This document shows, piece by piece, positions 19,111-28,190 of a stretch of DNA of 41,520 nucleotides. Below the pieces are notes generated by a model, which saw only the letters and a list, made by a program, of their open reading frames with translations, made no database searches and was not told where the DNA came from. Numbering within the stretch: the stretch's first letter is position 1; every line of letters begins with the position of its first letter. Both the position numbers and the translations under genes were made by a program. Source of the DNA: Hondaea fermentalgiana (taxonomy: Eukaryota; Sar; Bigyra; Thraustochytrida; Thraustochytriidae). The DNA is taken from the NCBI GenBank assembly GCA_014084085.1, contig NPFB01000035.1:1-41520 (forward strand), given 5' to 3'.

Positions 19111-21240
19111 ATGTCGTCGCCCGGGAGAAGGGCGAGACAGCTCTCCTCGGACCTGGAGGACTACTTGGACGAGGCCGACGAGGCCGACGTCCTTGCGCTC
19201 GTGGCAGACACGGAGCGCGAGAGGAATGTGAACGGAGACGGGGACGCGAGTCTGGACCTTGATCTTGGGCACGTTCTCAAGGTCGAAGCGAATGACGTAG
19301 AGCTTTCAACGTCAGACCTCTTCACGGCCTCGGACCTCGAGAACCGACGCAAAGGCGCACGAGAGACGTCTCGAGAGCAAAGTCAGCACAGAGAAATCGA
19401 GGAAGATATTGAAGATGGTTTGAGCTCCATCGGAAACAGAACGGACGAGCGCAAGGCCGAAGCAGATAGCAGCTTTCACGTGCAAGAACTCGGTGCATCG
19501 TTCAACAGTCTGAGCCACGCTCACGCCGAACTCATGCGGCTGAGTGAGGGATTGCAGCTCAAGGCGCGTCTTCTCGCAGAGCAAGAAAACAATATCGCGT
19601 CGCAACGCCTTCACATCGAGCAGGCACAGCTTGAAATCGAAGACCGTCGCGCGACGCTTGCGCAGCGGGAGGCAGTTATGGGAGAGCGTCTTGCAGAAGA
19701 GGAACGCATGCTGCAACAAGACGTCCAGCTCGCGCAGCAACGACTACGCGACTCGGCGCGCGAGGAGCTTGCCTCGGCCAAAGACAAGCTGCATACCCAG
19801 CGCGAAACACTCTTGCATAAACTTGGGCGCGCACAGAAACTAGCACGCCAGCGCGCCAAGCAACTCTCTCATGCCGAAGACCGCATTCGTTTACTTACAG
19901 AGAAGAACCGACGACTTGATGCTCGCGCTGCAGATCTAGAGCTCGAGATGGCGACACAAACAAATGAGCTTGACCGCGTGCGTGCCGAACTCGACAATAC
20001 GCGGAAAAAGTTTCGCGTCGAGACATGGCGGCGACAAAAGACACAATCACAGCGTCAAGAAGAAGCTGCATCTGCCGAAGCCCGGCGCGCAGACGAAACG
20101 CAACATGCCCGCGCGCGCTCTTCCCTTGAGTTTGCGCAAGACCGCCAGATGCTCATGACACTTGCAGACGGTCTCGCCGATGCGCTTCTGTCGCGCAATG
20201 CACCAACAGAATCGCTCTCGGAGGATCTCTTTGTGCACAAGCTTTTGCCTGGTCTCGCGCATGCGCTGCATCTGGCGAGCGGGCCTTCTGCTCCCTCGCG
20301 AGTCGCCGGCTTGCAGGGAGGGGATGTGGATGCAGCGTCTGGAGGGGACAAGGCGCAAGGTGCACAGAGGGAACGGCTCTTGTTGTTGGTTATGTATTGC
20401 TTGCAGGGTGTAGAAATGCTGCAGCGTCAGCGAGGCACCGACGATGCGAACCGGTCCGAAGAGGACAGGACGAGGTCTAGCATGGTACACCGATTTGCAA
20501 GTCGCTTGCTCAAGACTGTCCACGTTCCTGTGCTCGGTCCAGATGCAAGGACCGTAGGGCGATCGGAAATGCTCTCGGCGCAGGTTGTACTTGGCATGCA
20601 CATGCTCAAGAAGCCGCTTGAGCCATCCGCGCTGCTATCACCTCTTCGCGTAGTGTGTCGAGGCGTTGCCACAGCGGAGGGTTGCGAGCTCATGCTTCGT
20701 TTTCCAGTGTCGCTGGAGCCAGCTCTTCGTGTCCTTTACTTTACAGGTCACGCGGCGTGGCGACCGTGCGTGCGCGAAGTGGTGATGCTCCTTTTGGCAA
20801 TTTCTCGCAAGAGCGAGTACCAAACCAAGTTCCTGCATCGCATTTCGCGCGCAATCTTCTTTGCTGACGCCTGCGAAGCGGTTCTTACAACTGTGCAAAA
20901 ACTCGAGACCCACGAGACGGACCGTGCTTTTACAGATTGCGCATGCGAAGCAGCGTCAATCATTGCGGTGATCCTGCAGCGGCTCACGAGGACCGAATCC
21001 GGGGTGGATTTTGTCCGTGGGGCCTTTCGTGGATGTGATCTCGTTGGTCTTCTGAATGAGTGTCAGCGCGTCACTGCAGCTCTGGGCGCCAGGGCCTCCG
21101 ATAAAGATAGTCTCGAGTTCTTCCAGCTTAATGCACGTGCCGTTGAGGCAGCGCTCAAAGTAAGGCTTCAGAGGGAACGAGAGCAATACGAGCAGGCTTC
21201 CTCCTCTGCTTCTTCTATTTCTTCGGGCGAGGATCGTTAA
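19111..21240 (+). CDS. Coiled-coil protein, CCDC138-like
   Basis: About 709 aa. The frame is open upstream to about 18769 without an ATG; 19111 is the first ATG (MSSPGRRARQL). Residues 1-120 are acidic. Residues 125-350 are coiled coil, with SLSHAHAELMRLSEGLQLKA followed by LLAEQENNIASQR. Residues 370-690 are an all-helical domain containing LLLLVMYCLQGVEML, LLSPLRVVCRGVA and REVVMLLLAISRKSEYQ. This order (coiled coil then helical, armadillo-like domain) suggests CCDC138, a centrosome or centriolar-satellite protein. The link is tentative and from memory. A Ser-rich tail ends the protein. Its divergent neighbour is also centrosomal in type. Confidence 0.8.
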   Translation: MSSPGRRARQLSSDLEDYLDEADEADVLALVADTERERNVNGDGDASLDLDLGHVLKVEANDVELSTSDLFTASDLENRRKGARETSREQSQHREIEEDIEDGLSSIGNRTDERKAEADSSFHVQELGASFNSLSHAHAELMRLSEGLQLKARLLAEQENNIASQRLHIEQAQLEIEDRRATLAQREAVMGERLAEEERMLQQDVQLAQQRLRDSAREELASAKDKLHTQRETLLHKLGRAQKLARQRAKQLSHAEDRIRLLTEKNRRLDARAADLELEMATQTNELDRVRAELDNTRKKFRVETWRRQKTQSQRQEEAASAEARRADETQHARARSSLEFAQDRQMLMTLADGLADALLSRNAPTESLSEDLFVHKLLPGLAHALHLASGPSAPSRVAGLQGGDVDAASGGDKAQGAQRERLLLLVMYCLQGVEMLQRQRGTDDANRSEEDRTRSSMVHRFASRLLKTVHVPVLGPDARTVGRSEMLSAQVVLGMHMLKKPLEPSALLSPLRVVCRGVATAEGCELMLRFPVSLEPALRVLYFTGHAAWRPCVREVVMLLLAISRKSEYQTKFLHRISRAIFFADACEAVLTTVQKLETHETDRAFTDCACEAASIIAVILQRLTRTESGVDFVRGAFRGCDLVGLLNECQRVTAALGARASDKDSLEFFQLNARAVEAALKVRLQREREQYEQASSSASSISSGEDR

Positions 21241-21801
21241 AAAGTGTAATATGAGTCGAAGAAGGCAGGGGAAAATGAAAAAAGAGCATAATTTTGTATT
21301 TTTACTTTGGAGGCAGGTCAGGCAAGGCTGGCGGGCCGTGGTGATGTGATTGCTAAAGAAAGAACGGCCCTGGATCAAGAATGAGAGCGGCAACGTGAAA
21401 TTGCCTCTACTCTTCCCTTCTCCCTTGGGCCGCCTCTTGACAAACACATGAGCTTGGTTGCGCAGGCTTCCGTAACTTGCAATGCACTGAATCATTTGAT
21501 TGCGAGTCCTCGCAATGCGTTGCTTGCCGGATGCTCGCCTTCCTGGGCGTTTGTATTTCTTTCGTGCATGCACGTAAGCAATGAAAAGAAGGTGGCGCAC
21601 ATGCGCGTCGTTTGATAAAGGCAATGAAGGGGTGGACACGAGGGTTCATAACGATGTCTCTCCCCGCATCTCCTTCGAAAGGATTGATCTTCCTCTTGTG
21701 CTCTGTAGTGCGAACTGCTGGTTCCACGAAAGGCAGACTGATTTCGCAATAGCACGTCGAGCTACCCGAGGAGGGCAAAATGAATCGTGGACGATTGCGA
21801 C
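21241..21801. other. Convergent intergenic region, nothing recognised
   Basis: These 561 bp lie between the 3' ends of the CCDC138-like gene and H2A.Z. The sequence is less GC-rich than the genes. No family-like ORF, RNA gene or repeat is seen. Confidence 0.55.
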
Positions 21802-22336
21802 TTAGAGCATGTCCTTCTTCTTCATGATGCCCGGCTTGTTGATGAGAGACTTGTGGATGTGCGGGATGACACCACCACCGGCGATGGTAGCCTTGATGAG
21901 CGTGTCGAGCTCCTCATCACCGCGAATGGCAAGCTGCAAGTGGCGCGGGGTGATACGCTTCACCTTGAGATCCTTGGACGCGTTTCCTGCGAGCTCCAGC
22001 ACTTCGGCAGTCAGGTACTCGAGGATGGCCGCCGTGTACACAGCAGCGGTTGCACCGACGCGCTGCTTGAGAGCTGTTTGTCACGTGAATAAGCGTTCGG
22101 TCAGTTCAATTCAGTTAGAGAGTGTTCTTTTTCATGGAGGTGGCGCATTTGGCGCATAAAAGGAAGGATAGAAAGGACAACAACGACTTACCGACACGCT
22201 GCTTGAGAAAACGGTGGACACGACCGACGGGGAACTGGAGACCGGCGCGCGAGCTACGAGACTGGGGCGTCTTCTTGGACGCGGGGGCCTTGCCGCCCTT
22301 GCCGCCCTTGCCACCTTTGCCGCCCTTGCCAGACAT
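21802..22336 (-). CDS. H2A.Z: Histone H2A.Z variant, two exons
   Basis: Spliced CDS complement(21802-22073, 22192-22336), 138 aa. The tail [16 protein letters not shown] is a run of GGK units. The fold begins at [15 protein letters not shown]. Exon 2 carries the variant-defining sequences [36 protein letters not shown], and the M6-type segment [16 protein letters not shown], which distinguish H2A.Z from canonical H2A. The intron (118 bp, GTAAGT donor, ACAG acceptor, phase 1) falls in loop L1. Splicing there gives FLKQRVALKQR between the conserved VHR and VGA, 11 residues, matching the L1 length of other H2A.Z proteins. H2A.Z replaces H2A near promoters and affects transcription and chromatin boundaries. 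Confidence 0.95.
22054..22208 (-). repeat. Direct repeat flanking the H2A.Z intron
   Basis: ACCGACRCGCTGCTTGAGA occurs at 22054-22072 and 22190-22208, 18 of 19 bases identical and 136 bp apart. Each copy encodes LKQRVG at an exon edge. The 118-bp intron lies between them, so the spliced mRNA has a tandem 18-nt repeat. Confidence 0.9.
22074..22191 (-). other. Intron of H2A.Z
   Basis: 118 bp, donor GTAAGT (22186-22191) and acceptor AACAG ending at 22074. It is the only in-phase AG near exon 2 that keeps the H2A.Z frame. Confidence 0.88.
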
Positions 22337-23083
22337 GGTTTCGCTTTTGGTTCGTTCTTGGCGCTGCTCCTGCTGCTTTGTTTGTCAATTCGTTTTGTTC
22401 ATTCGTTCAAGACGGCGCTGTCAGTATTCTGTTCCTCTCTCTTCTCCTCCGCTATTCACTCTCGCTCTCGCGTCGCTCTCGGCGGCCGCCAACGCGACGC
22501 CAAGCAGACGTCGCCATAAAGCCCGACGCGCTCGCCTCGTGGTCTCATCCCGGTCGCACGAGAGTCCCACTTGCGCACGCCGCACGCGGGCACGAGGGAG
22601 CGAAGAGAGGGAGGCGAGAGCGGCTCGAGGCGCGCTCGCTCGCGAGGGATTTCCGCCCGCGCCGCGCCGCGAGAGCGAGCGAGCGAGACGGAGCGCCGCG
22701 CTTCACGCACCTGGTCTCGGGCTTCTTTCTTGCTGCTCGTTCTGGTTTTGTTTTTCTTTCTTCTTTCCGCGCCGCGCAAGTGGGCTATCTGCGCGCCACA
22801 AGTGAAACTCTCGCGCGTCGCGGCACTTGCTTTGCCATTCTCCACTTCCGCGGGCCCAGGATAACCCACTTGCGCACAGGCCGCCTGGTTTTTTTCCCGT
22901 CCCTGCTCCTGCGCTAACTAACCACCGTTTGCATTAGGTTGCAACTAGGAGGTGCTACTAGGCCAAGTGATGAGGCGAGGGAAAAAAAATTTAGTGCCCC
23001 TCGAGAAAAAGAGCCGCAGTTATCAATGGCAAATTCAACGTGCGTACTACCGGTTAGGCCTATTATACGGTTGTCTTATTTTT
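22337..23083. promoter_or_regulatory. H2A.Z upstream region with three CCCACTTGCGC motifs
   Basis: These 747 bp lie between the H2A.Z start and the decarboxylase-like stop, both minus-strand genes. The 11-mer CCCACTTGCGC occurs at 22566-22576 and 22865-22875, and inverted at 22774-22784. The two direct copies share two further bases (AC). A GAGCGAGC-rich tract lies near 22670-22690. No coding exon is seen. The motif is a candidate promoter element for H2A.Z. Confidence 0.5.
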
Positions 23084-24523
23084 TCACTCGCGACATTTCC
23101 ACTGGCGCACAGAGTCGCGGACGGGCTGCACATCCTGGATCTGGCGGAACGTCAGAGCCTCGTTGGCACCGTGAAAAACGAACACCTGGGGTCCTTGTCG
23201 ACTGCAGTGAGTTGTTCGAATACTCAAAGCGTTTCCACCGACATCAGCGAGCGCGACAATGTCTCCGACCTCGAGAGGTGCGATCTTGGCGTCGCGAACG
23301 ACCACGTCGCCTGCAAAACACAGGGGACCGGCAATGTCCGTCGGCACGCGCTCGTCTTCGGAAACTTCCTTCTGTTCACCTGTAGATGAAAAGGCAAACA
23401 CACGATGGTGCACAAAGGTTTCAGGGCAGTAGCAAGCGCGCATAAACACGTCCGAGCCCGCGTGAATCAGTGCGATGCGGCCGCCGTCGTAGGACTTTGT
23501 GTACTCAACGCGAGAGGCCAGCAGAGCGAATTTGTGCTGGGCAGCGGCGCCAAATTCGGTAACAACGCGGTCAAAGACATTGTCAGCGAAGATCTCAGGC
23601 ACATCCTTGCGCAAAGCCGCAGCATACGGTGCAAAGTCGGAAAGCTGCTGAGCCACGTTAAAGTTGACAGCCAGACCGCCACCCATGTCGAGCGTGCGAA
23701 TGCGTCGCTCGCCAGCGCGTTCATTGATCTCAAGCGCAAAGTCAACGGCGGTGCGCACGCCTGCTACCAGTTGATCCAGTCCCATGCCACCTGAGCCAGT
23801 GTGCACGTGAACACCGTTGATCCACGGACAGGCGACGACGCGTGCCAAGAGTGACTCGCGCTCTTGACCTGATTTTTGCAGGGGTACGCCAAACTTGGAC
23901 TTCCCCGTCGATACGCTAAATGCAGCAATGGTGCCAGCGCCCACGAGAGGATTCACCCGGATGCCCACAATGGACGACGGCGTGAGGTTGACGCGGCCCG
24001 AGGCGAGAATAGCCTCGACACGCGCAAGCTCCTGGAGATTATCCATGTTCAAATGCACGCCCTTGCGCAGCGCAAACTCGATCTCAGCGGCTGTCTTGCA
24101 AGGGCTGTCAAAAACAACACGATCTGGCGCAAAGCCAACATCGAGCGAATGCACCACCTCGGAGATGGACGCGCACTCTGCGCCATGTCCGAGCTCACAA
24201 GCACGTCTCAAAAAGTACTCGAGAGGATTGGCCTTGACAGCGCAGGCGTGCATAAAGTGTTTCTCCTTGAAGGTTTCCTCGCGCATGTGCGCAAGATTGG
24301 CTTCCCAGGTGTCTCCGTCGTACAGGAAGGCAAAGGGTTTCTTTTGGACCTCGGCCTCGAGTGCCTCGAGCGTTAAAGGAGCTTCGCCGCCATCGCTACT
24401 TACGCTCTCTTGCGCGCCCACCTCTTGCACGCCCACCGTGCCGAGAAGGCCTTGCTGCGCCGCGGCCTTGATCGCCGCCACTTGTCTCGCCGTCAGCGGT
24501 TCGTCTTCGGTCTTGGGCGCCAT
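23084..24523 (-). CDS. Fold-III PLP-dependent decarboxylase-like protein (DapDC/ODC superfamily)
   Basis: 479 aa from ATG 24523; the frame is open a little upstream without an ATG. An N-terminal extension of about 60 residues precedes the alanine-racemase-like barrel. The PLP lysine is probably K97 in HACAVKANP. Other barrel motifs are AECASISEV, VHVHTGSGG (about 239-246) and LDMGGGLAVN (279-287). The C-terminal beta domain has GPLCFAGDV, where diaminopimelate and related decarboxylases have C-E-S-G-D. It has EFGA in place of EPGR, and DVGGNA in place of the DAGAY-type motif whose Tyr contacts PLP phosphate. It therefore belongs to the superfamily but may act on a different substrate or have altered activity. 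No metabolic neighbours help. Confidence 0.82.
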   Translation of the reverse strand: MAPKTEDEPLTARQVAAIKAAAQQGLLGTVGVQEVGAQESVSSDGGEAPLTLEALEAEVQKKPFAFLYDGDTWEANLAHMREETFKEKHFMHACAVKANPLEYFLRRACELGHGAECASISEVVHSLDVGFAPDRVVFDSPCKTAAEIEFALRKGVHLNMDNLQELARVEAILASGRVNLTPSSIVGIRVNPLVGAGTIAAFSVSTGKSKFGVPLQKSGQERESLLARVVACPWINGVHVHTGSGGMGLDQLVAGVRTAVDFALEINERAGERRIRTLDMGGGLAVNFNVAQQLSDFAPYAAALRKDVPEIFADNVFDRVVTEFGAAAQHKFALLASRVEYTKSYDGGRIALIHAGSDVFMRACYCPETFVHHRVFAFSSTGEQKEVSEDERVPTDIAGPLCFAGDVVVRDAKIAPLEVGDIVALADVGGNALSIRTTHCSRQGPQVFVFHGANEALTFRQIQDVQPVRDSVRQWKCRE

Positions 24524-25239
24524 GGGCAGCGAGATCAACGCGCTCTTCCTTGCAGCGCAGATGCCGAGTCCCCCTCGTGTCTGTCCGCCTTGCTGCGCGT
24601 CGAGCGCGTGTCTCTGCTTTGCCTTGCTGCGTCGCGGCGTCGCCGTATTTCTGCACGACCCGCTTGCTTGGACCAGCCGAAGGATGAGCGAGCCGAAGGA
24701 TGGATGCTCTGTTCCGGCACCGGCGAAATCGGGAAAATTCGCGCTCCGTCGGAGCCGCCCTCCGCAGCCGTCCGAGACCGATGGATGGGCGGTCTTTGAG
24801 AGCGCCGGCGACCTTTGAGGTGTTGTCGCAAAGGCTGGCCCGAAGGATCGGAAAAGGACCTTCGTTTCGCTTGTTTATTTTTTAATTTCGTTGTCATTTC
24901 GCATTTTGCAATCATGGGGGAAAAGCGGCAAGCCCGGTTGGCAGACACGCCACGATGAGCAGCTTTGGGAAAAAAAATAAACACGAATGCCTGCACCGGG
25001 TACAAGGGCGTGATGAATCTTGTTCTTCCATCGGCACGTATTGTAAGGCGGATTAGTTATACCACGAAAACGCATGGTTGTGATGTTTGGGAAACATGTA
25101 TTGTCCCGTGGCGAATCTGGGCCCTCGGTTGGGGTTCGGACTGCCTTCACGAGAAAACTTTGCAGCTGACTGCATCTTCAGAGGTCATAATAAAAATATC
25201 AAAGATCTGGAACGAGAAAAGAAAAAAATGCTATTCAAG
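24524..25239. other. Intergenic region, nothing recognised
   Basis: These 716 bp lie between the start of the decarboxylase-like gene and the 3' end of the pseudokinase gene, both minus strand. The first 300 bp are GC-rich and likely promoter; the rest is AT-richer. No RNA gene, repeat or coding exon is supported. Confidence 0.5.
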
Positions 25240-27819
25240 TTATTCCCTGCAATCGCGAGGAATCTCGGCCGAAAGCAGACGCTCGGCGCGGGCAATGAAG
25301 TAATCGCCGCGGAATTGCTCATGGGCTCGCTTAACAGCGAGTCCCAGGCCAAGTGGACGAGGACAGTCCGTGGTTAAGAACGTGCGATAGTAGCGCAACA
25401 CGAGATCACACGCAAACGATTGCAAACGCTCGTTCTGCGGATGAAACTCCATTGCTGCGAGGATGGCATGCTCGAGCTGCATTGAAACAAGTTCACGCCG
25501 TAGTTTGAAGCAATACAATGCGCCGCATGCGGCTTCTTGAACGCCACCCTTGTCGCGATGAGCATGCATCGCAGCAAGAATAGAGCGTGCAGCGCCGGCG
25601 TTGAACAAACGCTCCTCAGAGATTTCGTCGTGTAAAAGGTTCCAGAGTGCAGAGCACGCTGATTCTTGGAGAGCTGAATTCATAAGATGGCCATTCATGG
25701 CCATGATGACTTCAATTCCAATGCCTAGATCTGCACCTATCTGTTTTGCAATTCTCGTATTTGCTGAAAGGTTCCACACCACGCAGCACGCATTTTCAAG
25801 GACGTCTGCATTCCCCATGTGAAACCTCATGCCCTCAATAATGTCGACGCCCAACGAAAAATCATCATGAAAGACGATTCGGTTGCTCAAATTCTCGAAG
25901 GTAAGATTCTGTATGGCTCCAAATGCCTCTGTAAGCAAATCTGGATTTTCGGGATGGGCGCGAATAACGTTCACGATAAGCTTACAAGCCTCGAGCTCCT
26001 TGCCAAGTAACGACGTGACAGACGAGCCTGCGAATGCACACGACTTGATCACTCGACAAACTGCTGCATGCATATCCGCAGAATACTCTGTTGTGTCGAG
26101 ACGACTCATCAGCAAAGGTCCAAATTCGTGCTCAAGTATCGTGGCGGAACGAAAATCAGTGGAACCTTCCCCAGTGAGGGCAATTCCAAGCGCCCAGAGC
26201 GCATTTGTAATGATTTGTGGATCGACGGTGTCATCTTCCAGCAGTCGTTTGACGTAGAGTATAATCCCGCATGACCTTGCCTCTGCGCGAGCGATTCCAG
26301 ATTGAAATTTTGTGTGTTCTTCCAGAAGAGCGCTACGAAGAAGAGAAGTTGTTTGCAGCAACTTTCCTGTGTCGTGCTCCTCATCAAGATCACGGATTAG
26401 ACCCTGGACCAGCTCGCGAGTGACATGATGATCGCCTTTGTTACATTTACGCTGCTGGAAAATGGATACGAGACTGCGCACGAGCCGACTCGACCGTCGA
26501 CGACTCCCACTCTGCCCCTCCAGCATCGACGCAATCTCGTCCGTGCGTGGACGATCACCGGCCGCGTGACTCCAGCATGCTTGCATCACACCAGCTCCGA
26601 CCGAACCGAACCTTGCTCCATCTGCAATGGTGGGTCGTTCCCCGCGTACAATGCGCATCGTGAGATCGCCTGACGGCGGGTCCCCATTCGACAAAACAGG
26701 CCTATCTCCGTGGTATATCTCCCACATCAGCATGCCCATCGCGTAGACATCGACCTGCGAGTTCCACCGATGAGGCGCCAGCAGAATCTCTGGAGCCTTG
26801 TATATCAAGGTCGTCGGGTCGTCGATCTCGTCTTCAGTGCGTCGTGAGCCGCCAAAGCCCGTCAGCTTCACCGCGCCGAGATCGCGATTCAGCATCACAT
26901 TACGAGGCCGAAGCGCTCCGTGCACCACTCCCTCGCCATGCAGATAAACAAGTCCTCGAGTCACGCCACGAAGGATGGCCAACTTCTCCTCATCTGATAT
27001 GGCAGGGAAGTCGTCTCTGTCGCTGCGCAAGAGCGCGGAAAGCGCCACGTCTGTCGGCTCCACCACCAAGCTCAAGCCTGTGTCGAGCATACACGCTCCG
27101 AAAAGGCCGACAATGTTCGGGTGCTCCAACTTGCGCCACTCCTCGATCTCACAAATGATCGCGCGTTGCTGCTTCAGGCTCTTAATGCTTCGTCGTTGCA
27201 GTTCTACTTGCACTTCAACTGCGTCCCCTTTGCACCACGTGCCTTTGCTCGCAGCCTCGTCGATTGTTGTGATTTCGTCACGGTCGACTCCCGTCGTTAC
27301 AAACATGCGAATGAGCTTTGACATCAAATGCTTTACTGCGCGTCGATGCTTTCGAGATCCTGTCCTGCCATCCATAATAGCGCCAATATCGACATTGAAA
27401 TCCGTCTGAATCATGGCGAGGACAATTCGCTCGGGATCTTCGAGAAGTGCGCTGGATTCCACCAAAGACTCGAGAATTGCCACGAGTTCGCTTCGAGCTT
27501 GTTCTTCTTCCTCTTCCTCTTCCTCTTTCTGAACTTTTTCGTCGTGACTTTCCGCAGCACTGTCGTCATAGACTGGAGTGTGATGCTCGCGATTGCTGTT
27601 TGAAAGATCACACGACTTGAGACAGCTTTGCGCAAGCGCCCCCGCGTCTGTCAGTGCTTGGCGAAGCGTCCCGCTTTGAAGGAGGACCCACGCTTTTGCT
27701 GGGGGCGCACGTGTAAAGTTTCCGATAAAGGGCTGAATCGAGTCGGCGATCTTGCGCAGATACGACTCGATTTGCACGAGATCGACCCCTTCTTTGCGCA
27801 GCTCTTCGTCACGCGAAGC
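25240..27819 (-). CDS. TKL-type pseudokinase with C-terminal armadillo-like repeats, 5' partial
   Basis: 859 residues are visible; the 5' end runs into the gap at 27820. Numbering from the gap edge, residues 1-75 are a helical module (DEELRKEGVDLVQIESYLRK, GTLRQALTDAGALAQSCLKS). An acidic Glu run follows (99-106). Residues about 185-450 are kinase-like: HPNIVGLFGACM, VDVYAMGMLMWEIYHGDRP, CWSHAAGDRPRTDEI. The HRDxKxxN loop is HGALRPRN (26899-26922), DFG is GFG (26851-26859), and no VAIK lysine is evident, so catalysis looks lost. Residues from about 480 on are armadillo-like repeats (LTEAFGAIQNLTFEN, LENACCVVWNLSAN, LQESACSALWNLL). A signalling or scaffold role is inferred. The neighbouring broken paralog shares the N-terminal module and the repeat type but lacks the kinase part. 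Confidence 0.85.
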   Translation of the reverse strand, partial: ASRDEELRKEGVDLVQIESYLRKIADSIQPFIGNFTRAPPAKAWVLLQSGTLRQALTDAGALAQSCLKSCDLSNSNREHHTPVYDDSAAESHDEKVQKEEEEEEEEQARSELVAILESLVESSALLEDPERIVLAMIQTDFNVDIGAIMDGRTGSRKHRRAVKHLMSKLIRMFVTTGVDRDEITTIDEAASKGTWCKGDAVEVQVELQRRSIKSLKQQRAIICEIEEWRKLEHPNIVGLFGACMLDTGLSLVVEPTDVALSALLRSDRDDFPAISDEEKLAILRGVTRGLVYLHGEGVVHGALRPRNVMLNRDLGAVKLTGFGGSRRTEDEIDDPTTLIYKAPEILLAPHRWNSQVDVYAMGMLMWEIYHGDRPVLSNGDPPSGDLTMRIVRGERPTIADGARFGSVGAGVMQACWSHAAGDRPRTDEIASMLEGQSGSRRRSSRLVRSLVSIFQQRKCNKGDHHVTRELVQGLIRDLDEEHDTGKLLQTTSLLRSALLEEHTKFQSGIARAEARSCGIILYVKRLLEDDTVDPQIITNALWALGIALTGEGSTDFRSATILEHEFGPLLMSRLDTTEYSADMHAAVCRVIKSCAFAGSSVTSLLGKELEACKLIVNVIRAHPENPDLLTEAFGAIQNLTFENLSNRIVFHDDFSLGVDIIEGMRFHMGNADVLENACCVVWNLSANTRIAKQIGADLGIGIEVIMAMNGHLMNSALQESACSALWNLLHDEISEERLFNAGAARSILAAMHAHRDKGGVQEAACGALYCFKLRRELVSMQLEHAILAAMEFHPQNERLQSFACDLVLRYYRTFLTTDCPRPLGLGLAVKRAHEQFRGDYFIARAERLLSAEIPRDCRE

Positions 27820-27919
27820 NNNNNNNNNNNNNNNNNNNNNNNNNNNNNNNNNNNNNNNNNNNNNNNNNNNNNNNNNNNNNNNNNNNNNNNNNNNNNNNNN
27901 NNNNNNNNNNNNNNNNNNN
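27820..27919. other. Assembly gap (100 N)
   Basis: Exactly 100 Ns at the 5' edge of the pseudokinase gene, inside one copy of a duplicated segment. The 5' exon or N-terminus is probably lost here. Sequence beyond it (27920-28190, C-rich then unremarkable) shows no homology to the expected continuation. Confidence 0.98.
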
Positions 27920-28190
27920 CCCCCTTCCCCCCTCCCGCTCGCCGACCCCTCCCCGTCTCTCCTTCGCAATTTCGGACTGTTGCGTAGCCGGAGAACGTGC
28001 ACCCACGCACACCCCCTTCCTTGCGTGAAATGCTGAAACACCAGGAGCGTCTCTTTCCTTCACAAGTGACCGCGGCGAACAATGACCGTGACCAGGCAAA
28101 GCGCTGAAGTTGTTCGACCTCGATAAACCAGAAGAACGTTAGATCAAAAAAGCACAAATAGGGGTGACGAGAATCGGACGAGTATGGTCG

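Noticed and set aside
21407..21778. 123-codon minus-strand ORF between the CCDC138-like gene and H2A.Z
   Set aside because: It starts at a plausible codon but shows no domain and no protein-like bias. It probably lies in the 3' flank of H2A.Z.
27920..28041. Forty-residue extension of the pseudokinase frame beyond the gap
   Set aside because: The frame across a 100-N placeholder has no meaning, and the sequence has no similarity to the expected N-terminus seen in the paralog.
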